This document shows, in pieces, positions 43,788 through 55,827 of a DNA stretch of 64,000 bases. The translations under genes and the position numbers were made by a program. Source of the DNA: Candidatus Saccharimonadota bacterium. GTDB taxonomy: Bacteria; Patescibacteriota; Saccharimonadia; Saccharimonadales; Saccharimonadaceae. Location: assembly GCA_017514025.1 (NCBI GenBank), contig JAFWLB010000003.1, positions 217,063-281,062 of the forward strand, in the 5' to 3' direction. Numbering within the stretch: the stretch's first letter is position 1; each line of letters opens with the position of its first letter. The notes beneath the pieces are model-generated. The model made no database searches. It was not told the DNA's origin and was given only the letters and a program-made list of their open reading frames with translations.

Positions 43788-45809
43788 TTATTCAAAAACC
43801 GGCAAATCATCTGGAAAAGGATCAAAATCCTCACGCTCAAAATCATCAAAATCCGTAAACCCATCCCCGTCTCTGTCACGAAACCCCGCCGACCCCACTC
43901 CATCAGACGAACCATACGGATCATACCCCAGTTCCGTCAAAAATCGCGACGGCATATTGTAACTCCGGTCCCCAAACGAAAACCGGCTCGCCGCATAGGT
44001 CAAAAACAACCGCCGCATCGCCCGCGTCATCCCCACATACGCCAAACGCCGCTCTTCCTCCAAATCCGCCGGATCTTCCGAACACCTAGAGCTCGGAAAC
44101 AGCCCCTCTTCCATCCCCACGATAAACACCACCGGAAACTCCAGACCTTTCGCCGCGTGCAAAGTCATCAAAGTCACCGCGTCTTTACCGGCGCTCTCGT
44201 CCGCCGACGACATCAGCGTCGCGTCCGCCAAAAACTCCTCGTTCGTCTCATACTCTGCCGCATTGCTCGCCAGCACCTCCAAGTTGCGCATCCGCTCTTC
44301 CGCCGCCGGCGTCCCATCATCCGTCAAAGTCTTAAAATCAAAATACTCCACAATCCGTTTTACCGTCTCGCCCGGATTTTCCTCATCTGGAGTTTTTTGC
44401 AGAAAATTCACCAGCCTCGCCAAAGCATTTTTTGCCTTCGCCGTCGTCAAAACTTCCGTGAGATCCGCATTAAACAGCGGTTCCGCACCCTCTAGCGCAT
44501 CCATCGCCGCGAGCAACTTATTCAAAGACACCTCGCCAATCCCCGACAGCACATTCCCCACCACTCTAGATAGCGAAACTTTATCCCGCTGATTTTGTAA
44601 AACTTTCAAAATCGCCAGCACATCCTTCACTTCTTTCCGATCATAAAATCTCACCCCACCCACAATTTTATACGGAATGTGCATCCCGATAAACGCTTTC
44701 TCAAAATTATATGACTGCGCATTCGTCCGATACAACACCGCAAAATCACTAAAGTCCGGGTGCTCCTTTTGCAAATTCAAAATCTTTAACGCCACATAAT
44801 TCGCTTCCTCCGCCTCGTCCCTCAGGCTCTCAATCTCCACCGGCTCGCCCTGCCCAGCCTCTGTAAACAAAATCTTCTCAGTCCGCGTCTTATTTTGGTT
44901 GATGATCTTCTGCGAAGCAGTCAAAATATTGCCAGTTGAACGATAATTTTGTTCCAGTTTTATCACTTTTGCCCCCGGAAAGTCCCGCTCAAAATTCAAA
45001 ATATTCGTAAAATCCGCCCCTCGCCAACTGTAAATAGACTGCCAATCATCCCCCACCACGCAAATATTCCGTTTCTCCCCCACCAGCAACTTCACTATAT
45101 TATATTGCACCTGGTTCGTGTCCTGATACTCGTCAATCAAAATATGCTGAAATCTCTGTTGCCATTTTTTTCGCACTTCCGAATGTTTCTGGAATAGTTC
45201 CAACTCTTTCAAAAGTAAGTCATCAAAATCCAGCGCCCCCGCCTTGGCCTTTTCCTTTTCATATTCCGCAAAAATCTTTGCGATTTTTTGCTGATTTGGG
45301 TAGTAAGCACTCGCCGCATAATCATCCGGCCCCTTGCCCTGATTTTTCTCACCCGAAATAATTGCCTGGATTGATTTTGGTTTCAAATTTTTATTATCAG
45401 ACATCCTGAGATTTTTGATAATCCGCCGAATCAAAGAAATCTGATCATCCGTATCATAAATCACAAAATTCCGATCCAACCCCGCCGCATCCGCCTCCTG
45501 CCTAAGTATCCTCACCGCAATCCCATGAAACGTCCCCATGAAAGGCATAAAGGACCGAGGCGGCTCTTCATTTACTTCAGAATATAAAATCTTAAATAAA
45601 CGATTCCGCATTTCTCTCGCGGCCTTATTAGTAAACGTCACAGCCAAAATATGTGCTGGCTGCACTCCGTGAGCAATCAAATTCGCAATCCTATGCGTCA
45701 AAGTCTTGGTTTTGCCACTTCCCGCCCCCGCAAGTATCAGCAGCGGCCCCTCCAAACATTCCACCGCCTCAGCTTGCGCCGGATTTAATCCCTCCAAAAT
45801 TTTATCCAT
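43788..45809 (-). CDS. uvrD: UvrD/PcrA-type DNA helicase
   Basis: 673 aa. Superfamily 1A helicase with Q motif LNPAQAEAV, Walker A AGAGSGKTKTLTHRI, motif Ia VTFTNKAAREM, motif II ILIDEYQDTNQVQY, motif III VVGDDWQSIYSWRGA, motif V MTLHAAKGLEFPVVFI and VI EERRLAYVGMTRAM. It unwinds DNA in repair and at stalled forks. The C-terminal 40 residues are very acidic and contain DRDGDGFTDFDDFE, which resembles a calcium-binding EF-like loop rather than the usual RNAP-binding tail. The start lies six bases after TATAAT (leaderless). Confidence 0.95.
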   Translation of the reverse strand: MDKILEGLNPAQAEAVECLEGPLLILAGAGSGKTKTLTHRIANLIAHGVQPAHILAVTFTNKAAREMRNRLFKILYSEVNEEPPRSFMPFMGTFHGIAVRILRQEADAAGLDRNFVIYDTDDQISLIRRIIKNLRMSDNKNLKPKSIQAIISGEKNQGKGPDDYAASAYYPNQQKIAKIFAEYEKEKAKAGALDFDDLLLKELELFQKHSEVRKKWQQRFQHILIDEYQDTNQVQYNIVKLLVGEKRNICVVGDDWQSIYSWRGADFTNILNFERDFPGAKVIKLEQNYRSTGNILTASQKIINQNKTRTEKILFTEAGQGEPVEIESLRDEAEEANYVALKILNLQKEHPDFSDFAVLYRTNAQSYNFEKAFIGMHIPYKIVGGVRFYDRKEVKDVLAILKVLQNQRDKVSLSRVVGNVLSGIGEVSLNKLLAAMDALEGAEPLFNADLTEVLTTAKAKNALARLVNFLQKTPDEENPGETVKRIVEYFDFKTLTDDGTPAAEERMRNLEVLASNAAEYETNEEFLADATLMSSADESAGKDAVTLMTLHAAKGLEFPVVFIVGMEEGLFPSSRCSEDPADLEEERRLAYVGMTRAMRRLFLTYAASRFSFGDRSYNMPSRFLTELGYDPYGSSDGVGSAGFRDRDGDGFTDFDDFEREDFDPFPDDLPVFE

Positions 45810-45824
45810 AGAAATATTATAACA

Positions 45825-47372
45825 CTAGATACCTGTGAGCGGCACAATATCTGCCCCCAAATGCCTCAACCTCGCCGCAAAATCCTGATATCCCCGGTTG
45901 ATCGGATAGACATTACGCAAAATCGATTTCCCCGGCGCCGCCAACATCCCGATCAGCACTACCACTGCCGGCCGAAGCGCCTGCGGCGCCACGAGTTCCG
46001 CCGGTCGCCAATTTGTCGGCCCTTCAATATACACCCGGTGCGCGTCTAGCAGCTCCACCTTCACATTCAAATTCGCCAGTTCCGTCGAATATACCGCCCG
46101 ATTTTCAAACACCCAGTCATGAATCAACGTTCGCCCCTTACTAACAGCTGCAATTACCGAGAAAAACGGCAAATTATCAATATTTAGTCCCGGGAATGGC
46201 ATCGGGTGGATTTTGTCCACCGGCGCCACCAAATCAGATTTTTTAATCGTCAAATCCACTAGCCGCGTCCGCCCGTTCGCCGACGCATATTCCGGCGAAA
46301 GCTCAAACTTCGCATTCATGCTCTTCAAAACTTCGAGCTCAATCTCCAAAAACTCAATCGGCGCCCGGAGCAACGTGATTTCCGAATGCGTCACCAGCGC
46401 CGCCGCGATGAAACTCATCGCCTCAATCGGGTCTTCCGAAATATTATAGTCCACATCCAAATTAAACCGCGGCCTCCCCCGCACCCTCAAAGTGGTCGTC
46501 CCAATCCCCGCAATCTTCACTCCCATTTTTTCCAAAAAGAAACAAACGTCCTGTACCATATAGTTCGGCGAAGCTCCCACGATCGTTGTCTCCCCCGGCG
46601 TCATCGCCGCCGCCATCAACACATTCTCCGTCACCGTATCACCCCGCTCCGTCAGCACAATATAACGCTCCCCCTCTTTTAGCACCTTTTGATTCACTTC
46701 CACTTCATAAAAACCCGGATTTTTCTCCGCATCCACTTTCAAACCAAAACTTTCTAGCGCCTTGAGATGCGGCTCCACCGTCCGCGTCCCTAGCGAACAT
46801 CCCCCCGCATAGGGAATCTGGAATTTCTTGTATCGATGCAACAAAGGCCCCAAGAACATAATAATCGACCGCGTCCGCCGCGCTGCTTCTACGTCCATCT
46901 CGTCTAATCTCAATTCGCGTGGTGATATAATTTCTAAGTCACGATGGCGATTTGTCCAACGGCATTTCACCCCGATCGACTCCAAAACTTCAATAATCCG
47001 AAAAACTTCCTCAATCCGCGCAATTTTATGTAACACGGTCTTACCGGTATTCAAAAGCGATGCACAAAGCAGCGCCACCGCCGCATTTTTTGACGTGTTG
47101 ACAGTAATCTCACCAGACAATTCCTTCCCGCCCCTAATCCGAAAACTCTCTGTAGCTGAGTCATTTATCGAGAGAATTTGCTTCCCCAGCGCCTCAGATA
47201 GTTTTTTCACCATAGTTAGTGAAATATTTTGTCCACCTTTTTCAATCCGGTGGATTGCCGACTGGCTAGATCCGACCGCATTTGCCAGCTCTTCTTGCGT
47301 CCACCCCTTTTCTAGCCGCATATGCTCGACCGTCTCGCCAATCACTTGTTGATAAGTTTTTGCCTTTGCCAT
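45825..47372 (-). CDS. murA: UDP-GlcNAc 1-carboxyvinyltransferase MurA fused to an N-terminal HTH domain
   Basis: 515 aa. Residues about 7-62 are an XRE/Cro-type helix-turn-helix (RLEKGWTQEELANAVGSSQSAIHRIEKGG). From about 77 the EPT fold of MurA follows: NTSKNAAVALL, catalytic Cys192 in AGGCSLGTRTVEPH, and LTERGDTVTENVLMAA. MurA adds enolpyruvate to UDP-GlcNAc, the first committed step of peptidoglycan synthesis. Normal MurA is about 420 aa with no DNA-binding domain, so the fusion suggests an enzyme that also regulates transcription. It is one continuous frame. The start lies six bases after TATAAT (leaderless). Confidence 0.93.
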   Translation of the reverse strand: MAKAKTYQQVIGETVEHMRLEKGWTQEELANAVGSSQSAIHRIEKGGQNISLTMVKKLSEALGKQILSINDSATESFRIRGGKELSGEITVNTSKNAAVALLCASLLNTGKTVLHKIARIEEVFRIIEVLESIGVKCRWTNRHRDLEIISPRELRLDEMDVEAARRTRSIIMFLGPLLHRYKKFQIPYAGGCSLGTRTVEPHLKALESFGLKVDAEKNPGFYEVEVNQKVLKEGERYIVLTERGDTVTENVLMAAAMTPGETTIVGASPNYMVQDVCFFLEKMGVKIAGIGTTTLRVRGRPRFNLDVDYNISEDPIEAMSFIAAALVTHSEITLLRAPIEFLEIELEVLKSMNAKFELSPEYASANGRTRLVDLTIKKSDLVAPVDKIHPMPFPGLNIDNLPFFSVIAAVSKGRTLIHDWVFENRAVYSTELANLNVKVELLDAHRVYIEGPTNWRPAELVAPQALRPAVVVLIGMLAAPGKSILRNVYPINRGYQDFAARLRHLGADIVPLTGI

Positions 47373-47422
47373 AACTAAATTATATCACAAGATGCATAAA
47401 AAATCTATGCTATAATTGTCGT

Positions 47423-48481
47423 ATGAAAACAATCAAAGACTTAGACATTAAAGATAAAAATATTCTGGTTCGCGTAGACTACAACGTCCCGATCAAAAAC
47501 GGCAAAATCACCGATGACCTCCGTATCCGCGCCAGTTTGCCTACTTTAAAATATCTTCGTCAAAACGGCGCCGACAAAATCATCCTCATTTCTCATCTTG
47601 GCCGCCCCGAAGGTAGAAATCCAGAACTTTCCTTAAAACCTATTGCCGATCACCTAAACAAACTCATCGGCAACGTCACTTTCATAGACGAAGTTTCCGG
47701 CCCCAAAGTCAAATCCGCCACTGCCAACTTAAAACCAGGCCAAATCCTCCTCCTCGAAAATCTCCGTTTCTTCCCCGGCGAAAAAGCCAATTCGCCCGAG
47801 TTTATTCAAGACATCGTCGCTTCCACTGGTGCTGACGCCTACGTCCAAGACGGTTTTGCCGTCGTCCATCGCGCCCACGCTTCTACCGACGCCATCAAAG
47901 ATTTTCTGCCCGTCTATGCTGGTTTTCTCATCGCTAGCGAAGTCCAAAATCTCGAAAATGCTACCAAAAACATCGCCAACTTCCAAAATTCCCTCCTCAT
48001 CATCGGCGGCGCCAAAGTCGAAGACAAACAACCTTTAATCGACCAACTCGCCCCCAATTTCACCCACGTTTTTGTTGGTGGCAAAATCGCCGCCGATGGC
48101 TATGTGCCAGATGATCTCAAAATCGCCGTCGCCACCGATTTTGACGAAGACAGCGAAGGCCGCAAACTCGACATCGGCCCCCTTTCTACCGGACTTCTCG
48201 CCAACCGTATCGTCGACGCCGACCTTATCATCTGGAACGGCCTTTTAGGTTACGCCGAAGACCCCGCCTACGCCACTGCCTCCACCATCGCCGCCGAACT
48301 CATCGGCGAAAAACCGTCCGCCACCACCATCATTTGCGGCGGCGACACCACCGGCTTTGTCGAAAACCTCATGCGCGACCACCAAAACCTGCAATATTCT
48401 CTCGTCTCCACCGGCGGCGGCGCCGCTCTCGAATTCCTCCTCGGGAAAAAATTACCAGGAATTGAAGCTATACTCGCCTAA
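47423..48481 (+). CDS. pgk: Phosphoglycerate kinase
   Basis: 352 aa. It makes ATP from 1,3-bisphosphoglycerate. Family motifs: VRVDYNVPIKNGKITDDLRI, SHLGRPEGR, LENLRFFPGEK, HRAHAS, GGAKVEDK, and the C-terminal GGGDTTGFV and STGGGAALEFLLGK. It is about 40 residues shorter than usual. NDAFGTAHRAHAS of most PGKs reads QDGFAVVHRAHAS. TATAAT lies six bases before the ATG (leaderless). The end overlaps pyk by 14 bp on the other strand. Confidence 0.95.
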   Translation: MKTIKDLDIKDKNILVRVDYNVPIKNGKITDDLRIRASLPTLKYLRQNGADKIILISHLGRPEGRNPELSLKPIADHLNKLIGNVTFIDEVSGPKVKSATANLKPGQILLLENLRFFPGEKANSPEFIQDIVASTGADAYVQDGFAVVHRAHASTDAIKDFLPVYAGFLIASEVQNLENATKNIANFQNSLLIIGGAKVEDKQPLIDQLAPNFTHVFVGGKIAADGYVPDDLKIAVATDFDEDSEGRKLDIGPLSTGLLANRIVDADLIIWNGLLGYAEDPAYATASTIAAELIGEKPSATTIICGGDTTGFVENLMRDHQNLQYSLVSTGGGAALEFLLGKKLPGIEAILA

Positions 48482-49898
48482 CTTTAATAGTATCAGTCCC
48501 TACTTTATTCTTATCCCCAGACACAATCACCGCCAAAAGATCCTTCGCCCCTTCTTTCGTATGCAAATACCCTGACTCTTTTAATTCTTTTGCCAAATCA
48601 TAACCAAAATCCTCACCATACGGCCGCACAAACGCCGAGTTTGCATATATCAACGCCAGTTGATTCGCCACATTCCGATTTGGCGTCACCGATACAATCG
48701 GCAAATTTGGCCTCTGCGCCGCCATCGCTCGTGCCGTCGCGCCTGTCGCCGTCTGGCATACAATAATATCCGCCTCGATTTCTTCCGCCAATCTCGCCGC
48801 CGCGCTCGAAATCGCATCATACACCGCCGAATCCCCCTCAGGTGATCGCGACAAAGGCGCCAACCTTGAATGGTTTTGCGTATACAAAATCACCTTTTTC
48901 ATCGCTTTCACTGTTTCTAGCGGGTATTTACCATTTGCCGTCTCATCCGACAGCATCACCACATCCGCCCCCTGCACCACCGCCGTCGCTACGTCCGAAA
49001 CTTCCGCCCGCGTCGGCTCCGGCTCTTCCACCATCGACGACAACATCTGTGTCGCCACAATGCACAACTTCGCATGCGCCCGACACAGCGCAATCAATTT
49101 CCGCTGCACGATTGGCACTACTTCCGCCCCCGCTTCTACTGCCATATCGCCCCGCGCCACCATAATCCCGTCCGCCGCTTTCACAATTTCCTCCAAATTC
49201 CGCTCGTTTTCAATCGCCTTTTTCGTCTCAATCTTTGCAATCACCTTCGCCGTTGAACCGTGCGACAATAGCAGCTGCTTCAATTTTTCAATATCCTTCG
49301 CACTCTGCACAAACGAAAGCGACACATAGTCATAATCACACCCCGCCCCATATTCAATATCCGCTAAATCTTTTGGCGTCAAAATATCTCCACCAAAATC
49401 CGTGTCCGGCAAATTCAATCCCTTCTTGGACATGATAAAACCAGCATTCAAAACTTTCACCTTCACCGCCGTCTCCGACACAATTTCCACTACTTCTGAT
49501 TTAATTTTCCCGTCAAACATCGATAGCGGCTCCCCCACCTTCACCTTTTCCGCCAAATTATATTGCACCGGTACCGTCAGCCCCCCATTATGTTCAAATT
49601 CTTTCGCCTCCAAAACCACCTCATCCCCCACCGAAAGATCCAGATGATTGTCTTTCAACATTCCCAAACGAATTTTTGGCCCCTGCAAATCCTGCAAAAT
49701 CGTCACGCTCCGGCCTTTTTTCTCTGCCGCCGCCCGAATCCACTTTATCTGCTGGTCACGCTCTTCGTTTGACCCATGCGAGCAATTCAACCTACAACCA
49801 TTCACCCCTGCCATGATTACTTCTTCCACTTTCTCTGCCGTATTCGTCGCCGGCCCAATCGTTGCTAAAATTTTTGTTCTTTTAAATAGTTTGCTCAT
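48468..49898 (-). CDS. pyk: Pyruvate kinase
   Basis: 476 aa from MSKLFKRTKILATIGPATN. It converts phosphoenolpyruvate and ADP to pyruvate and ATP. Seen: RLNCSHGSNEER, LQDLQGPKIRLG, the catalytic IAKIETKKAIEN lysine region, and MVARGDMAVEAGAE. The C-terminal domain is complete. A longer in-frame ORF upstream is rejected because the -10 box (TAATAT) lies 7 bases before this ATG. With pgk and gpmI it covers much of lower glycolysis. Confidence 0.96.
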   Translation of the reverse strand: MSKLFKRTKILATIGPATNTAEKVEEVIMAGVNGCRLNCSHGSNEERDQQIKWIRAAAEKKGRSVTILQDLQGPKIRLGMLKDNHLDLSVGDEVVLEAKEFEHNGGLTVPVQYNLAEKVKVGEPLSMFDGKIKSEVVEIVSETAVKVKVLNAGFIMSKKGLNLPDTDFGGDILTPKDLADIEYGAGCDYDYVSLSFVQSAKDIEKLKQLLLSHGSTAKVIAKIETKKAIENERNLEEIVKAADGIMVARGDMAVEAGAEVVPIVQRKLIALCRAHAKLCIVATQMLSSMVEEPEPTRAEVSDVATAVVQGADVVMLSDETANGKYPLETVKAMKKVILYTQNHSRLAPLSRSPEGDSAVYDAISSAAARLAEEIEADIIVCQTATGATARAMAAQRPNLPIVSVTPNRNVANQLALIYANSAFVRPYGEDFGYDLAKELKESGYLHTKEGAKDLLAVIVSGDKNKVGTDTIKVRRV

Positions 49899-49944
49899 AT
49901 ATAATATATTACCATAAGTTGCATTTTTATGATAATATAAGCTT

Positions 49945-50421
49945 ATGGTTAGATCAAAAAACCGCTCTAATTTTGGCCTGCAAAAACCTCGCACGCCGGT
50001 CTCGGCTTATCGCTATGCTGTTACTTCCAAAAACACCATTACGATCGTCATTGTCATCGCCGCAATTCTCGTTTTTATTGCGGTCATCTGCTCAGTTTTG
50101 TTAAACCCCGAACGTCAAGTCAAACTCAAATTTGAGGCCCTCGCCACCAATTATTACGAAAACATTTTTTACACCAACTTGATAAACTCCAAAAACTTTT
50201 CAGGAAGTCCCCAAAAATCTCTCGAAAAATACACCGAAACCGGTCTCTCCCCCATGACTTTACGCCAACTCATCCTTCATGATGCCGACGCCACCAAAGA
50301 CACCGCCGATTATCTCCTCAAATATTGCGATGAAAACGAAACTCGCGTTACTTTCTATCCCGAACCATCCTATTCCAAAACCGCCTACCACGCCGAATAC
50401 ACCTATTCTTGCAATTTCTAA
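49945..50421 (+). CDS. Hypothetical single-pass membrane protein
   Basis: 158 aa. A basic N-terminus (about 30 residues), one membrane helix (about 31-53, NTITIVIVIAAILVFIAVIC) and an exported domain of about 100 residues with two cysteines near the C-terminus (LKYCDENE and TYSCNF), which could form a disulfide. No family recognised. A TAATAT box lies six bases before the ATG (leaderless). It is followed by tRNA-Glu. Confidence 0.6.
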   Translation: MVRSKNRSNFGLQKPRTPVSAYRYAVTSKNTITIVIVIAAILVFIAVICSVLLNPERQVKLKFEALATNYYENIFYTNLINSKNFSGSPQKSLEKYTETGLSPMTLRQLILHDADATKDTADYLLKYCDENETRVTFYPEPSYSKTAYHAEYTYSCNF

Positions 50422-50447
50422 AAAATTTGTTATAATTACAGTACCGT

Positions 50448-53450
<3,003 letters not shown>

Positions 53451-53470
<20 letters not shown>

Positions 53471-54329
53471 GTTCTAATCTTTCAATCCTTTTTTCGATCG
53501 GCGGATGTGAAGAAAACAAATTGCTAAAGAAACCCTTTCGCATTGGATCATTGATATACATTGACGCCGCCGCAATGTTTTGGCTCTTCATCGGCTGTGT
53601 GTGCGATTGTAACTTTTTCAAAGCTGCAATCATCCCTTCCGGATAACGCGTGATATGCGCCGCCGAAGCATCTGCCAAATATTCTCGTTGCCGACTCACC
53701 GCCATTTGTGCCACTGCCGCCACCAACGGCGCCAAAATCGCCACCACGATGATTAGCACATATCCCACCGGGCTTCCTTCATTGTCCCGTCGCCGATCAC
53801 CATAAAACATCATCCGAAATCCCAAATCAGAGATCAACCCCACCACGCACACCAAACCAAACACAATCATCGACACCCGAATATCATAATTTTTCACATG
53901 CGACATTTCGTGCGCCATCACCGCCGTCAACTCTTTGTCATTCATGATGTCAATTAGTCCAGTTGTAGCCGCCACCGACGCATGTTTCGGGTCACGCCCT
54001 GTCGCAAACGCGTTTGGCGCTTTATCATCAATAATATAAACTTTCGGCATCGGCAAACCCGTCGTAATCGACAAATTCTCCACAATATTATATAGTCGCG
54101 GATTATCCTTTTTTTCAATTTCTCTCGCACCCGTCATCGCCATCGCTAGCGACCCCGCCGCAAAATATTGAATTATCGCATAAATTAACGCTATCACCGT
54201 CGTCCACACCGCAATCCACGGATCTTGGTAAAAATACGCAAATACCGCCGCGATTATTCCAATCAGAATCACAAAACCAACTATAATATATATAGTTCTC
54301 CGTTTGTTTTCTGCAATTTGCTTATACAT
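53451..54329 (-). CDS. htpX: Membrane zinc metalloprotease HtpX
   Basis: 292 aa. It cleaves damaged membrane proteins. Two N-terminal membrane helices (about 13-30 and 35-60), the zinc site VMAHEMSHVKNYD, two further helices and the third ligand region (REYLADASAA) are present. It lies 3 bases after lemA, a frequent neighbour of htpX. Confidence 0.94.
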
Positions 54330-54332
54330 AAA

Positions 54333-54911
54333 CTAAAACTTTACGTCCGGCGCTTTTTCGATCTTTGCCTTTTCGGCTTCATTCACTTCAAAGTATTCAC
54401 GTGGCTTGAAATGCCCCACCATATTGTTAACAATGTTCACCGGGAAAGTTTTGATTCGCGTGTTCAAATCTTTTGCCCCCGCATTGTAAAATCGCCGCGC
54501 AGCTTGGATTTTATCTTCCGTATCCTGTAATTGCGTCTGCAAAGTCTGGAAATTCTCGTTCGCTTTTAACTCTGGATAAGCCTCGGCAATCGCAAAAATC
54601 TTTGACAATGCCCCCTGCATCGCGTTTTCAGCTTCAGCCGCCTGCTTCACCGTCTTCGCCCCCATCGCCGCGGTCCGCGCCTCCGTCACCATCTTGAAAG
54701 TTTCTTTTTCGTGTTTAGCGTAACCCTTCACAGTTTCTACCACGTTCGGGATCAAATCCGCCCGATATTTCATTTGTACTGTGATGTCCGACCACGCTTC
54801 GTTCACGCGCTCGTCCAATTTCACCAACCCGTTATAGATCCCCGCAATGACAATGCCAAGCACTATCACCACACCAATTATTACTAATGCCACAATAAGT
54901 CCAGTAGACAT
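54333..54911 (-). CDS. lemA: LemA family protein
   Basis: 192 aa. An N-terminal membrane helix (about 4-26) is followed by the helical LemA domain: YNGLVKLDERVNEAWSDITVQMKYRADLIPNVVETVKGYA and ETFKMVTEARTAA, ending LNTRIKTFPVNIV. Function is unclear in general. AGGAG precedes the ATG. It leads the htpX operon, a known partnership suggesting envelope quality control. Confidence 0.93.
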   Translation of the reverse strand: MSTGLIVALVIIGVVIVLGIVIAGIYNGLVKLDERVNEAWSDITVQMKYRADLIPNVVETVKGYAKHEKETFKMVTEARTAAMGAKTVKQAAEAENAMQGALSKIFAIAEAYPELKANENFQTLQTQLQDTEDKIQAARRFYNAGAKDLNTRIKTFPVNIVNNMVGHFKPREYFEVNEAEKAKIEKAPDVKF

Positions 54912-54997
54912 AAAAAACTCCTTTTATTTATATAACCATTATATCACATATTAAAAATTTACAAAAATCCCAAATCTATGATATAATTAGAACACTA

Positions 54998-55074
54998 GCG
55001 AGCGTAGCTCAGTTGTTTAGAGCGCTTCCTTGCCAAGGAAGAGGTCGAGAGTTAGAGTCTCTTCGCTCGCACCA
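54998..55074 (+). tRNA. tRNA-Gly (GCC) with swapped 19-56 tertiary pair
   Basis: 77-nt cloverleaf with acceptor GCGAGCG/CGCTCGC, anticodon loop TTGCCAA, anticodon GCC and encoded CCA. The D loop reads AGTTGTTTA where AGTTGGTTA is normal (G19 to U), and the T loop reads TTAGAGT where TTCRANT is normal (C56 to A). The two changes restore a pair (U19-A56 for G19-C56). It may be the ordinary tRNA-Gly or a specialised one. Confidence 0.92.
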
Positions 55075-55120
55075 TACCTTAAGGCTCCAATCGGAGCTAA
55101 TTTTGTTATATAATAAGCTT

Positions 55121-55690
55121 ATGGATAATTTGTTCGCAAATCCAGAGTTTGACATTTTCTACCTTATCTCGCAGGGCTTCGCCTTAGCAGCACTAATCTT
55201 AAACTTATACGCTTTCCAAAAACGCCGCAAAATTCAAATCCTCAATTACAACGTAGTCGGTACCCTCTGCAGCGTATTTCACTATCTATTCTTGGGCGCA
55301 TGGGCAGGAGTCGCCACCAAAGCCGTCGGCACAGCTCGCAACGTCTTTGGTGCCTACGAAATCCACAAACACAAAACTTCCAAAATCGCCCCGCTAGTCT
55401 TTGTCGCGTTCTACGTCATATCAGGCTTCATCACCTACAATTCACCCGCCTCCTTATTACCCATCGTCGCCTCTTGCATCCACACCATCGCCGTCTTCAT
55501 CGGTAATGCACAACGTTTGCGTTACGTCGCGACTTTAGCCTCAATGCTATGGCTAATCTACGACGTCATCGTCATCTCAATCGTTGGCGTAGTCGCCGAA
55601 GTCATTTTTATCGTCAACACCATGCTAGCAATCTATCGCTACCGCGATCGCAAAAAGCACGAAAAGCGCAAGAAGCGCCAACAAATATGA
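55121..55690 (+). CDS. YgjV-like inner membrane protein
   Basis: 189 aa from MDNLFANPEFDIFYLISQG, with about six membrane segments. The pattern FYLISQGFALAALILNLYAFQKR...LNYNVVGTLCSVFHYLFLGAWAG and GTARNVFGAY resembles the Imp-YgjV family (PF10688), whose function is unknown. The tail is strongly basic (RYRDRKKHEKRKKRQ). TATAAT lies six bases before the ATG (leaderless), between tRNA-Gly and tRNA-Cys. Confidence 0.75.
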   Translation: MDNLFANPEFDIFYLISQGFALAALILNLYAFQKRRKIQILNYNVVGTLCSVFHYLFLGAWAGVATKAVGTARNVFGAYEIHKHKTSKIAPLVFVAFYVISGFITYNSPASLLPIVASCIHTIAVFIGNAQRLRYVATLASMLWLIYDVIVISIVGVVAEVIFIVNTMLAIYRYRDRKKHEKRKKRQQI

Positions 55691-55706
55691 TATAATGATG
55701 GTATAA

Positions 55707-55780
55707 GGCGCTTTGGCGGAGTGGTTACGCAGCGGTCTGCAAAACCGCGTACACCGGTTCAATTCCGGTAGGCGCCTCCA
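55707..55780 (+). tRNA. tRNA-Cys (GCA)
   Basis: 74-nt cloverleaf with anticodon stem GCGGT/ACCGC, loop CTGCAAA, anticodon GCA, T loop TTCAATT and encoded CCA. TATAAT lies about 15 bases upstream. Confidence 0.95.
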
Positions 55781-55798
55781 ATTCAGTAGGAACCGAAC

Positions 55799-55827
55799 AA
55801 AAACCCAGAATTTATTCTGGTGTTTTT
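55799..55827. terminator. Bidirectional terminator between tRNA-Cys and the GT8 gene
   Basis: Stem CCAGAA/TTCTGG flanked by A5 and T5. It overlaps the last codons of the convergent glycosyltransferase gene. Confidence 0.75.
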
